This document shows, one piece after another, positions 51,110 to 58,581 of a DNA stretch of 64,000 nucleotides (positions are counted from its first letter, which is position 1; each line of letters begins with the position of its first letter). The notes below the pieces were generated by a model. It was not told where the DNA came from. It did no database searches and saw only the letters and a list, made by a program, of their open reading frames with translations. The position numbers and the translations under genes were made by a program. Source of the DNA: JANXYW01 sp031400455 (GTDB lineage Bacteria; Chloroflexota; Dehalococcoidia; DSTF01; JACRBR01); the NCBI GenBank assembly GCA_031400455.1, contig JANNPX010000022.1, forward strand, positions 10,604 through 74,603. Reading direction: 5' to 3'.

Positions 51110-51161
51110 CTGACCGGCTGACCGGCTGACCGGCTGACCGGCTGACCGGCTGACCGGCTGA
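51110..51161. repeat. CTGACCGG octamer tandem array
   Basis: Six and a half exact head-to-tail copies of an 8-bp unit immediately downstream of the trmO stop region. Degenerate copies lie at about 30128 and 40790. Confidence 0.9.
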
Positions 51162-51165
51162 GACG

Positions 51166-51690
51166 CTACCCGCTCCGCCCCAACTCGCGTGCCCACTCCG
51201 GGATGCCCGCATCCGGCACGGCGTCGTAGTTCGGGAAGTACGGCTTGATGTCCAGCACCGGCGTCCCGTCGATCGCGTCGAGCGCTTCGACGCGCAGCAC
51301 GTTGTGGCGGCGGCGCAGCAGCTTGACCACTGAGACGCCGATCGGGCTCGGCCGCACCTGGCTGCGCGTGGCAAGCACACCCTGCTCGGGAATGCGCGCG
51401 TCGCCGCGCGGCCGGACGCGAGAGAGCTGTGCGTCTTCGGGCACTTTGTCGAAGGCGAAGATGACAATGACGTGCGAATAGCCTTCGATTCCGTCGAGCG
51501 CGTCGGACAGGTCTTCGCGTATGAGGATGTCGGAGCGCACGTCCGCCCAGCCGTCCATGCGCGGATGCTTGACGCCATTGCGTACGACGCCGATCGGCCG
51601 CAGCATCACCGGCTCGCGTGGAATGACGCTGCGACCGATGCCGAAGCGCTGCGAGAACCAGTCGAGGAATTTGAGCCAGAGCGCTTTCAC
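51166..51690 (-). CDS. trmO: tRNA (N6-threonylcarbamoyladenosine37-N6)-methyltransferase TrmO-like
   Basis: 174 residues. The TrmO (TsaA/YaeB) fold is shown by PIGVVRNGVKHP, DALDGIEGYSHVIVIFAFD, the RPSPIGVSVVKLL block, DGTPVLDIKPYFPNYDAVPDA. It methylates t6A at position 37 of tRNA-Thr and other tRNAs. Interestingly, two tRNA-Thr genes are in this window. Begins with GTG at 51690, overlapping the end of the repressor gene as GTGA, so both are translationally coupled. Confidence 0.85.
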   Translation of the reverse strand: MKALWLKFLDWFSQRFGIGRSVIPREPVMLRPIGVVRNGVKHPRMDGWADVRSDILIREDLSDALDGIEGYSHVIVIFAFDKVPEDAQLSRVRPRGDARIPEQGVLATRSQVRPSPIGVSVVKLLRRRHNVLRVEALDAIDGTPVLDIKPYFPNYDAVPDAGIPEWARELGRSG

Positions 51691-52376
51691 GCGGGCGCGA
51701 TCGCCGGTGCCTCGACGACGATGCGAAGGTTCTCGGCCGCCGGCATGCCCAGCGTCACAGAGCGGCCGTTGATGTCGACCGTGATCGTCGAGTTGTACGC
51801 CGCGACGTCGGTGATCTTCACCTTGGCGCCCGGCACGAAGCCGTTGCGCTGGTAGAACGTCATCAGGTCGTGATCCTCTTCCGCAGGCTCGTTGATGCCG
51901 TCGATCTCGTACGACTCGCCAGCCTTCGCCGTCGCGAGTGGCCGCGTCGTCGGTCGAGTCGCCGGGTCCAACCCCGGAAAGGGGTTGCCGTGCGGGCAGG
52001 TGGTCGGGTTCCCCAGCACCGCCATGATCCGCGCTTCGACGCGCGGCGTGATCGTGTGCTCGATCAAGTGCGCCTCTTCGTGCGCGTCCGCCCAGTCCAG
52101 TCCCAGCAAGTCGACCAGCAGCCGCTCGGTCAGCAGGTGCCGCCGTTTGATCGATTCCGCCGCTTCGAGACCGGATGGGGCGAGGGTGATCTCCTTGGAG
52201 GCGTCGATATCCACCAGGCCGTCGCGCTGCATCCGGTGCACCGTATTCCAGACTGTGGGAGCCGTGACGCCCATCTTCTCGGTCAGGCGCGCGGCGATGA
52301 CCGGGCGCTCGGCCCGCATCATGTCGTAGATCTCCATCAAATAGTCTTCGATGATCGAGGAGGGTTTGTGCGCCAT
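51687..52376 (-). CDS. DtxR/MntR-family metal-dependent transcriptional repressor
   Basis: 229 residues. An N-terminal winged helix (IIEDYLMEIYDMMRAERPVIAARLTEKMGVTAPTVWNTVHRMQ), a metal-binding/dimer domain with HLLTERLLVDLLGLDWADAHEEAHLIEH, and a C-terminal SH3/FeoA-like domain from about 155. The repressor would bind the palindrome at 52501-52514. Sensor metal (iron or manganese) is not settled; the neighbouring FTR1 favours iron. Divergent from the permease, with a TATAAT -10 at 52418-52423. Confidence 0.9.
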   Translation of the reverse strand: MAHKPSSIIEDYLMEIYDMMRAERPVIAARLTEKMGVTAPTVWNTVHRMQRDGLVDIDASKEITLAPSGLEAAESIKRRHLLTERLLVDLLGLDWADAHEEAHLIEHTITPRVEARIMAVLGNPTTCPHGNPFPGLDPATRPTTRPLATAKAGESYEIDGINEPAEEDHDLMTFYQRNGFVPGAKVKITDVAAYNSTITVDINGRSVTLGMPAAENLRIVVEAPAIAPA

Positions 52377-52417
52377 TTCAGATTCGAATCCTGCTCGCGC
52401 TTCGTGGGCGATGCGTG

Positions 52418-52423
52418 ATTATA
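52418..52423 (-). promoter_or_regulatory. -10 element of the DtxR-family gene
   Basis: A perfect TATAAT on the minus strand, about 42 bp before the repressor's start. A good -35 was not seen at the normal distance. Confidence 0.5.
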
Positions 52424-52483
52424 GCCGACTCTGATCCTGTAGATATCTGGCCACATAGCCGGCAACAAGATGTCAATTTAGTC

Positions 52484-52512
52484 TTGACCTTATTACCATG
52501 TTAGCCTAGGCT
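52484..52512 (+). promoter_or_regulatory. Promoter of the FTR1 operon
   Basis: TTGACC at 52484-52489, 17-bp spacer, TAGGCT at 52507-52512. The -10 lies inside the palindromic operator (52501-52514), so bound repressor would block polymerase. Confidence 0.55.
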
Positions 52513-52514
52513 AA
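52501..52514. promoter_or_regulatory. DtxR-type operator palindrome
   Basis: Perfect 14-bp palindrome TTAGCCTAGGCTAA between the divergent repressor and permease genes. The TTAG/CTAA ends and the central CTAG agree with the DtxR/IdeR-type consensus (TTAGGTTAG-like half sites). A likely autoregulated, metal-responsive operator. Confidence 0.7.
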
Positions 52515-52557
52515 TCTTGCTTTGGCAATACCGAAGGAATAGAAGGTCACCCCACCG

Positions 52558-53433
52558 ATGCTGTTCTCCCTCCTCGTCACCCTCCGCGAAGGCGTCGAAA
52601 TCGCGCTCGTAGTGACGATCCTGCTGGGCTACCTCCGCAAGATCGACCAGAAGCGCCACTTCCGCGAGATCTGGATCGGCGTGGGCGCCGCCACCCTGCT
52701 GTCACTGGCCTTTGGTGGCATGCTTGAGATCACGTCGCGCGAGTTGAGCGGTCGCGTACTCGAGGCCTTCGAGGGCTTCACGATGCTCTTCGCGGTCGTC
52801 GTCCTCACCTGGATGGTCTTCTGGATGAAGCGCCAGTCCGCTGGCATCTCCCTAGACTTACGTCACCAGATCGATGGCGCACTCTCGCGTGGATCCGTGT
52901 TCGCGCTGACGCTGCTCGCTTTCTCCGCAGTCGCGCGCGAAGGCTTCGAGACGACGCTCTTCCTGTTCGCCGGCTCGACGAACGCATCCGGCACGGAGTT
53001 CGTACTCGGCGGCGTCATCGGCTTCGCCATCGCCGGGGCGTGTGGCGTTGTCCTGTACTACGGTGCGGCAAGACTGCCACTCAAGCAGTTCTTCCTCGCA
53101 TCCGGCATCGCCGTCATCGTGCTCGCCGCGGGGCTGCTTTCGAATGCGCTGACCGAACTACAGGAGGCGGCTCTCATCACCGACTTGGGATCCCGCCCGT
53201 GGGACTTCGAGTCCTCACTCTCCATGACGTCCACGCTCGGTAAGTTCTTGCACACCGTGCTCGGGTACGACGCCGCTCCCGCGATGGCGCAGATCATCCT
53301 CTATTGGGGATACATCGCGATCGTCCTCGGCGCATATCTCTTCCTTCCGTCGGGCAAGAGCCCGCAGATCCGACCCGTCGCCGGAGCCTCATCGCCATCC
53401 GAACCAGCCCGCGAGCTGATCGCCAGAACCTGA
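52558..53433 (+). CDS. efeU: FTR1-family high-affinity iron permease (EfeU-like)
   Basis: 291 residues, about seven transmembrane helices. Both REGxE iron-translocation motifs are present: R10-E-G-V-E14 and R127-E-G-F-E131. It imports Fe(III), usually after oxidation of Fe(II) by a partner. The next gene encodes a cupredoxin lipoprotein, but efeB (peroxidase) and an EfeO M75 domain are missing. Controlled by the operator at 52501-52514. Confidence 0.92.
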   Translation: MLFSLLVTLREGVEIALVVTILLGYLRKIDQKRHFREIWIGVGAATLLSLAFGGMLEITSRELSGRVLEAFEGFTMLFAVVVLTWMVFWMKRQSAGISLDLRHQIDGALSRGSVFALTLLAFSAVAREGFETTLFLFAGSTNASGTEFVLGGVIGFAIAGACGVVLYYGAARLPLKQFFLASGIAVIVLAAGLLSNALTELQEAALITDLGSRPWDFESSLSMTSTLGKFLHTVLGYDAAPAMAQIILYWGYIAIVLGAYLFLPSGKSPQIRPVAGASSPSEPARELIART

Positions 53434-53449
53434 TTCACGGAGGAATGTC

Positions 53450-54205
53450 ATGAAGAAGATGAGCGGCCTGCTCGTGGCCGCGGTAGGAGTCATTGTGTTC
53501 GGCGTCGCCTGCTCCAGCAGTGGCGCGGGCGGCCGGAAGGTGGAGCTCATCCAGGCCGACGACGGTTGCACACCGAAGACGATCGCCGTCACCGCTGGTG
53601 AGAAGCTGAACCTCACGATCAAGAACGAGAGCACGAGCGACACGTACGAGTTGGAAGGCATCGAGGGCACGAAGCTCGAAGAAGTCGTCGTCCGTGAGGG
53701 CAAGACTCTGAGCGTCGGCTACACGGTCCCGTCGGGCGGCGCTGTTCAGAAGCTCAAGTGCTACGTGCCCGCCGGAACCTCCACCATCGTCGAACTCGTC
53801 CCCTCCAACGCCGGCACTGCCGCGGCGGCCGCTTCACCGGCATCGTCCCCGGCTGCTGGCGCAACGACGGCAAGTGGAGACTTCGATACATCGGTTGCGG
53901 TCACGCTGATCGAGTTCGCCATCACCGCCGACAAGCCATCGGTGAAGGCTGGCAAGATTCAGTTCATCGCAACTAACGCGAGCAAGGATCAGGTCCACGA
54001 ACTGGCCGTGCTTAAGCGAAACGCGGACGGTACCTTCGAGAACATGGGCGAGATCGAAGATGTCGCCGCTCAGTCCGGCGGCACCGTCACCCTGGACCTC
54101 GCGTCCGGCGCCTACGAACTGGCGTGCCTTATCGCACCGGGCGAGGCCGGCAGCACCGTTGACCACTATCAGCAAGGGATGCACAGCGACTTCACCGTGC
54201 AATAA
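53450..54205 (+). CDS. Dual cupredoxin-domain lipoprotein of the iron-uptake operon
   Basis: 251 residues. Lipobox FGVAC (Cys21). The first domain (about 30-115, DGCTPKTIAVTAGEKLNLTI; Cys40 and Cys104 could form a disulfide) resembles the EfeO-type cupredoxin. After an Ala/Ser/Pro linker, the second domain (about 145-251) has a complete type 1 copper set: His183, Cys226, His239 and Met244 (HELAVL, ELACLI, DHYQQGMH). It probably oxidises or delivers iron to FTR1 at the outside of the membrane. It starts 16 bp after the permease. Confidence 0.85.
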   Translation: MKKMSGLLVAAVGVIVFGVACSSSGAGGRKVELIQADDGCTPKTIAVTAGEKLNLTIKNESTSDTYELEGIEGTKLEEVVVREGKTLSVGYTVPSGGAVQKLKCYVPAGTSTIVELVPSNAGTAAAAASPASSPAAGATTASGDFDTSVAVTLIEFAITADKPSVKAGKIQFIATNASKDQVHELAVLKRNADGTFENMGEIEDVAAQSGGTVTLDLASGAYELACLIAPGEAGSTVDHYQQGMHSDFTVQ

Positions 54206-54224
54206 CGCACCCGCGTAGAGCGGA

Positions 54225-54257
54225 CGAAGCGCAGCCGAAGCGCAGCCGAAGCGCAGC
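54225..54257. repeat. 11-bp tandem repeat (CGAAGCGCAGC x3)
   Basis: Three exact copies in the space after the cupredoxin gene. Confidence 0.85.
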
Positions 54258-54263
54258 CGGTGA

Positions 54264-54277
54264 CTACCCGCGGGTAG
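54264..54277. terminator. Palindrome between convergent genes
   Basis: CTACCCGCGGGTAG, perfect, extendable by GTG/CAC with one mismatch. It lies between the cupredoxin gene (plus) and the HTH gene (minus, ends 54281). Probably stops both transcripts, with no long T-run. Confidence 0.4.
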
Positions 54278-54280
54278 CCA

Positions 54281-54619
54281 CTAGGAAATGTCGCGGGTGA
54301 GTTGCATTCCCGGCGGAAGATTCTGGCCGGGGATGCGGCCGGACAGAGCGAAGAGCGCATCGGCGATCTGCGAAATGCTGTAGGTGCCGTGGCTCCGATG
54401 CGCCATCAGCGCATCGACGTTCACCGTGTACACGTTGCGCCGCCCCTCGCGCCGTCGCGCGACGATCACATCCGCCTCCAGCGCCCTCAGCAGCGACAAT
54501 GCGGCTCGCTCCGTGATGCCGACATTGTCGGCGATGTCGCGAAGCGTTGACCGCGGATGCTCGATCACGTGGATCAGCACCAGCGCGTGGTTGGTCAGCA
54601 AACCCCATTTACTCGTCAT
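54281..54619 (-). CDS. Winged-helix transcriptional regulator (ArsR/MarR-like)
   Basis: 112 residues from the ATG at 54619 (a GTG at 54631 has no usable ribosome binding site). Helix-turn-helix is recognised in STLRDIADNVGITERAALSLLRALEADVIVARRREGRRNVYTVN, with a wing of RRREGRRNVYTV. A single DNA-binding domain with a short C-terminal tail. Targets unknown; GATCT-CA-AGATC lies about 40 bp upstream and could be its operator. Divergent from csrA. Confidence 0.8.
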   Translation of the reverse strand: MTSKWGLLTNHALVLIHVIEHPRSTLRDIADNVGITERAALSLLRALEADVIVARRREGRRNVYTVNVDALMAHRSHGTYSISQIADALFALSGRIPGQNLPPGMQLTRDIS

Positions 54620-54631
54620 CTGCGGAAGCAC

Positions 54632-54966
54632 CCCTCGTCACGGCGGCCCATCCTGATCTCAAGATCGGCTGTCAAGTTCGTGACTAACGTTGGGTATTGA
54701 CAGGTCTGCATTGTGGAAGTAAGATACCAGCAATTCATTTCCGGCAATTCAGGTGTGGCGTCCGGTTTCCGGGTTCCGACATCCGGCATTCAGGTTCCTA
54801 GTTAGCCCGAATGTCCGCCCAATGTCAAGCATGAATTGTCGAAAAGTGATCCACGCGAGGCTGGCGCAATGAAGCGCTGCCGGGGAAGCGCGTGGTGCGG
54901 AGTCCATCCGGCGCGGGGCGACCCGGTCGGTGGAGCCCAGGCGATGGGCAAGGGAAGGCCAGCAGG
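54632..54966. other. 335-bp region upstream of csrA
   Basis: No gene. It holds a strong plus-strand promoter (54697-54725) and a long leader with repeated TTCCGG/ATCCGG and CAATTCAGG/CATTCAGG motifs (about 54735-54800). Confidence 0.5.
54697..54725 (+). promoter_or_regulatory. Sigma-70 promoter of csrA
   Basis: A perfect TTGACA at 54697-54702, 17-bp spacer, TAAGAT at 54720-54725. The csrA start codon lies about 240 bp downstream, giving an unusually long untranslated leader. Confidence 0.75.
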
Positions 54967-55179
54967 ATGCTCGTCTTGGTACGCAAGCTGCAGCAGGGGA
55001 TCTGGATCGAAGGCGATATCACAATTCAGGTGTTAGCCATCGAGCGCGACCGGGTGAAACTCGGGATATCAGCGCCCAGCGACGTGAAGGTGATGCGGCG
55101 AGAGCTGCTTGGTGATGCGGACCCCCCGGCGGCCGCCGTCGGCGCTGATGCGCCGTCGAACGGTACCGGGCATCAGTAG
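54967..55179 (+). CDS. csrA: Carbon storage regulator CsrA
   Basis: 70 residues from the ATG at 54967. MLVLVRKLQQGIWIEGDITIQVL, VKLGISAPSDVKVMRREL is the full CsrA signature, with an extra Asp/Ala/Gly tail. CsrA binds GGA-containing RNA hairpins and blocks translation. No flagellar or secretion genes are adjacent. GGA-like motifs near its own start (GGAAGG, AGGATG) suggest autoregulation. Confidence 0.9.
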   Translation: MLVLVRKLQQGIWIEGDITIQVLAIERDRVKLGISAPSDVKVMRRELLGDADPPAAAVGADAPSNGTGHQ

Positions 55180-55331
55180 GAGCGGCTCACTGCGCGCCAC
55201 CTGACCGCGCAGCGCCCGGCCGGCGGCGGCCATGCCGCCATTGAGGCGACATCCTCCGGCCAGGTGCTGCCGGCACTCGTTCTCTCGCGCGCACTCCGGG
55301 ATTGCAGCCACCTAGATCCCGGAAATGGCGA

Positions 55332-55362
55332 ACGGGCCTCATTCCACTGAGGCCCGTTTTCT
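55332..55362 (+). terminator. Rho-independent terminator after csrA
   Basis: Stem ACGGGCCTCA / TGAGGCCCGT with a 6-nt loop (55332-55357), followed by TTTCTTT. It is 150 bp from the csrA stop. Confidence 0.8.
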
Positions 55363-55376
55363 TTCTGACGATCGTT

Positions 55377-55403
55377 GTAGGGGCGGACCTGTGTGTCCGC
55401 GCT
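55377..55403. repeat. REP palindrome (GTAGGGGCGGAC family)
   Basis: GTAGGGGCGGAC-CTGTGT-GTCCGC, close to the csrA terminator. Confidence 0.75.
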
Positions 55404-55461
55404 CCTCGCATAGAGACGACCGCGCGGGCGTGCGTCTCCGCGGTGCTCGCTGGAACATCGC

Positions 55462-56175
55462 CTATCGCGAAACTAGCGCCGCCGCGCGAAACTCTTCGAC
55501 GAGCGCCGCCGGGCTGCGCCGTACGCACGTGAACATCGGCGTGTCCCGCAGCGTGTACGAGCTTGCTTCCGTGTATCGCAGCTCCTGCACCAGGTCGAGG
55601 AAGTCGGCCGGGTCATCGCCCTCGAATGCCACGATGAACTCTTGGTCGTCGATGCCGTAGCTGTACGACGTGTTGATGCGGATCTTCGGGTACTTCTGCC
55701 CGACGGCGATGTGGCCCCGCATGATCCGGCCGCGCTCTTCCGGCGTCAACGTGTACCACGCACGCGTCTTCACCATCGGATAGACGAACACGTACGGCGC
55801 TCCGTCCGGGTACGCACGCAGCGCCTCGCGCTCGGCATCTACTACACCGCGCGCGTAGGGCGATGGCTTCGTCATCGAAATAAAGTTGTGCGCCAGCACC
55901 AGGTGCCGCCCCGCCTCCGTCGCGCGGATGCGGCGCTCGAATTCCTGCAGCGGCTCCGTGCCGTCCGTCGTCTTCAGCCACACCGCGAAGTCGACATCGG
56001 CGCGCAGGCCGACGAGGCTATAGCAGTGCTGCCACGGCGCAACGGGTTCATCCAGCACGCGGCCCAGCTCATACAGCGCGCGGCTGTAGACGGACTGGTC
56101 GAGCGCGCGCCAACTGTCCGCGAACCGATAGAACGCGAACCGGAAATATTCTCGTGGCTCTTGGTCGTCGGACAT
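55462..56175 (-). CDS. hemQ: Chlorite-dismutase-superfamily protein, coproheme decarboxylase (HemQ/ChdC)-like
   Basis: 237 residues. Conserved block YFRFAFYRFADSW at the N terminus, YTLTPEERGRIMRGHIAVG with Tyr141 and heme-ligand candidate His155, and INTSYSYGIDDQEFIVAFE. This is the pattern of heme-b-synthesis ChdC, which decarboxylates coproheme to heme. No signal peptide, so not a respiratory chlorite dismutase. It precedes (in genome order) a siroheme-decarboxylase fusion on the same strand, 73 bp away. Confidence 0.8.
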   Translation of the reverse strand: MSDDQEPREYFRFAFYRFADSWRALDQSVYSRALYELGRVLDEPVAPWQHCYSLVGLRADVDFAVWLKTTDGTEPLQEFERRIRATEAGRHLVLAHNFISMTKPSPYARGVVDAEREALRAYPDGAPYVFVYPMVKTRAWYTLTPEERGRIMRGHIAVGQKYPKIRINTSYSYGIDDQEFIVAFEGDDPADFLDLVQELRYTEASSYTLRDTPMFTCVRRSPAALVEEFRAAALVSR

Positions 56176-56191
56176 TGTTCCCTCGCGGCCC

Positions 56192-56217
56192 GGGGCGCAC
56201 AGGCCGTGCGCCCCTAC
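56192..56217. repeat. REP-like palindrome (GGGGCGCAC family)
   Basis: GGGGCGCAC-AGGCC-GTGCGCCCCTAC, near-match to the 21296 copy, between hemQ and the fusion gene. Confidence 0.65.
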
Positions 56218-56248
56218 GGTTCATCTGCAATGCAATCTTACGACAGTA

Positions 56249-57334
56249 TTACGCGACGGCGGGCGCGGCGGATGCAGCGGCGTCGCTCGGCGACAGGTGC
56301 CCGCGCTCCCACTCCTCGAACGCTGGGGTGAAGTACGCGAGGCGGATCTTCTTGTACTCGGTCGTGCTGTACAGCACGTCAAAATCGTCGAGCTTGTGGT
56401 CGCGGGCGAGCTGCGTCACGAAGGCCTCGCACTCACTCTTCTTGCGGGCGTGGATCATCGTGAACAGGTTGTACTTCCAGTCGCTGTACACGGGCCGCTG
56501 GTAGCAGTGGCTGATCGCGGTATAGCCGGCCATCGCCTGCCCCGTCTCGCGGATGTCGCTCTCGGACACCTTCCACACGGCCATGCCATTCGCTCCGAAG
56601 CCGGCTTTGCGATGGCGGAGGATCGCCGCGAAGCGCCGCAGGTAGCCGCGCCGCTGCAGGTCTTCGAGCGCGGTGAGCAGATCCTCGACGCTCATGCCCA
56701 GCTCGGCTGCCGGAGCGGCGAACGGATCGGGCTCCAGCGCGAGGTCGCCCTGCACGGCTCGCACGACGTCGATGTCGCGCGCCGTGAGCGTCTGTGTCGC
56801 CGCGACTTCCCGCTGCTCGTGTGTGTACTGCGGCTTCGAGCGGTGGTCCATTTCACGCTGCCCCGTCATGTCCAGCGTGACACCGATCTTGAACAGTCGC
56901 AGTGTCGGCAGCATTCGCGTCGATGTCGCGCGCGCGTCGCGGTGCAGCGCATCGACGTGCGCCTGCAAGTCCGCGCCGGCCGGCACGGCGATGGTGAACC
57001 ACAGATTGAACTCGTGCGTCCGGCGATAGTTGTGGCTAACGCCCGGGTGCCCGTTGACGATCTCAGCCGCTTCGGCCAGGCGCTCCTCCGGCACGGACAT
57101 CGCCACCAGTGATGTTGCGTAGCCGAGCGCCTTCGTGTCGAAGATCGGGCTCACCTGGCGCAGGACGCCTGACTCGCGCATCGCGGTTAGATGCGCGAGC
57201 ACTTCGACCTCGGTGCTGTTCGTGCGCAATGCCAGCTCACGGAACGGCTCGCGGATCAGCGGGAACTTGTCCTGCATCTCGTTCAGCAAGCGCTGGTCGA
57301 GATCGTCCATGCGGCTCGGACTGGTCATCGTCAT
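56249..57334 (-). CDS. AhbA-AhbB-type siroheme decarboxylase fusion (NirDL-like)
   Basis: 361 residues. Two AsnC/Lrp-like halves. The first (about 8-150: LDQRLLNEMQDKFPLIREPF, VSHNYRRTHEFNLWFT with His101 and His107) corresponds to AhbA/NirD. The second (about 180-345: LRRFAAILRHRKAGFGANGM, HCYQRPVYSDWKYNLFTMIH with His276) corresponds to AhbB/NirL. These remove two carboxylates from siroheme to give didecarboxysiroheme, for heme d1 or the alternative heme pathway. Start overlaps the preceding aldo-keto reductase stop (ATGA). Confidence 0.88.
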   Translation of the reverse strand: MTMTSPSRMDDLDQRLLNEMQDKFPLIREPFRELALRTNSTEVEVLAHLTAMRESGVLRQVSPIFDTKALGYATSLVAMSVPEERLAEAAEIVNGHPGVSHNYRRTHEFNLWFTIAVPAGADLQAHVDALHRDARATSTRMLPTLRLFKIGVTLDMTGQREMDHRSKPQYTHEQREVAATQTLTARDIDVVRAVQGDLALEPDPFAAPAAELGMSVEDLLTALEDLQRRGYLRRFAAILRHRKAGFGANGMAVWKVSESDIRETGQAMAGYTAISHCYQRPVYSDWKYNLFTMIHARKKSECEAFVTQLARDHKLDDFDVLYSTTEYKKIRLAYFTPAFEEWERGHLSPSDAAASAAPAVA

Positions 57335-58356
57335 CGCGCTGCTCCCGCGGCGTCCTTCGCCCTTGCGTTCTGAACCACAACTTCCAACCCGAAGTTCGCA
57401 TCGTACAGCGAGTGGACGCGTGCCAGTTCATCGGCGGTCAGCGGCGCAACTTCGCTGGCCGCCGAGAACTCGGCGAGTTGTTCACGGTTGTATATGTTCG
57501 GCAGTGTCAGCGTCACCGCCGGATCCGACAGGATCCACTGCAACGCGATCTGGCCGAGCGTCGCCCCTGGCCGCCCGTCGAGCAGGAACTGTAGCTGCTC
57601 CACCTTCTGCAGTCCGTCGATCAGCCACGCCCGCGGTCGATGCCGCCGGTGGTCGTTCTCGGCGAACTGTGTGTCGATCGTGTAGTGTCCTTCGAGCATC
57701 CCCGAGCTGTGCGGCACGCGCACGATGATGCCCGCGCCGCCCTGACGCGCCGCGGCGATGTGCGCGCGGCCGGGGTCCTGCTCCAGCAGGTTGTAGATGA
57801 TCTGCATACCGGCGATGTTCCGCTCGCGCGCCGCCTTCACGCCTTCCACTTCCCAGCCGATCGCGGGCCCCAGCGCGACGCCGTACGACCGGATCTTTCC
57901 CTCGCGCAGGAGATCATCGAGGCAGCCGAACGTCTCGTCGCGCTCGATGGTGTCCATCTTCGGATTGTGGAGCTGATAGAAGTCGATGCGATCGCGCCGC
58001 AGCCGGCGCAAGCTCTCGTCGCACGCGCGCCGGATGTACGCGGGGCTGAAATCCTGCGGGATCTCGCGCTGGCCGCGGCGCTCGTCCGCATGGGCGTAGA
58101 AGTCGTAGCCGACTTTCGTCGCGATGATCACGTCGGGGTCGTTGCCGAACGCCGCGCCGAGCTGTTCCTCGGACCGCCCGTTCCCGTAACTGTCCGACGC
58201 ATCGAAGAAGTTGACGCCGAAAGCCCGCGCGTCGCGCAGAAGTGCCACCGCTTCGGCGTCGGTGTACTCGCCCCACCAACCGGTGCTCAGCGTCCAGAGC
58301 CCGAAGCCCAGGACCGACGGACGCAGACCACTGCTGCCAAGATCGCGGTACTCCAT
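57331..58356 (-). CDS. Aldo/keto reductase
   Basis: 341 residues. A TIM-barrel NADPH reductase with the catalytic tetrad in FFDASDSYGNGRSEEQLG (Asp, Tyr), IIATKVGYD (Lys) and FYQLHNPKMDT (His). Substrate unknown. Translationally coupled to the siroheme decarboxylase fusion (ATGA overlap at 57331-57334), which is unusual and may point to a role in tetrapyrrole chemistry or a chance operon. Confidence 0.9.
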   Translation of the reverse strand: MEYRDLGSSGLRPSVLGFGLWTLSTGWWGEYTDAEAVALLRDARAFGVNFFDASDSYGNGRSEEQLGAAFGNDPDVIIATKVGYDFYAHADERRGQREIPQDFSPAYIRRACDESLRRLRRDRIDFYQLHNPKMDTIERDETFGCLDDLLREGKIRSYGVALGPAIGWEVEGVKAARERNIAGMQIIYNLLEQDPGRAHIAAARQGGAGIIVRVPHSSGMLEGHYTIDTQFAENDHRRHRPRAWLIDGLQKVEQLQFLLDGRPGATLGQIALQWILSDPAVTLTLPNIYNREQLAEFSAASEVAPLTADELARVHSLYDANFGLEVVVQNARAKDAAGAAR

Positions 58357-58581
58357 TCGAACCTCCGAGCGGTAGCGTCGCGGTTCGCGAACCCGCGATC
58401 AACTACGGCGATGGGAGTTGCGCGCGGAATGCGCGAATTGCCGAGATTGGCGCCGGGTGTCCGCAACGGGTTAGCAGCAGTGCCTGCACACCGCGCGCTT
58501 TGGCCGGGCGAGCGCTACTATCTCGACGGCGAGCGCGCCACGGGGAGCGCGGAACTCGCCGTCGATCGACGGAGGTGTGCG

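Noticed and set aside
51110..51161. Possible CRISPR array
   Set aside because: The units are 8 bp with no spacers, and no cas genes are in the window.
54892..54966. 25-residue N-terminal extension of CsrA
   Set aside because: Known CsrA proteins start at MLVL; the extension is low-complexity translation of the leader.
55462..56175. Respiratory chlorite dismutase
   Set aside because: No signal peptide and no perchlorate genes; the sequence and the neighbour fit a heme-synthesis role better.
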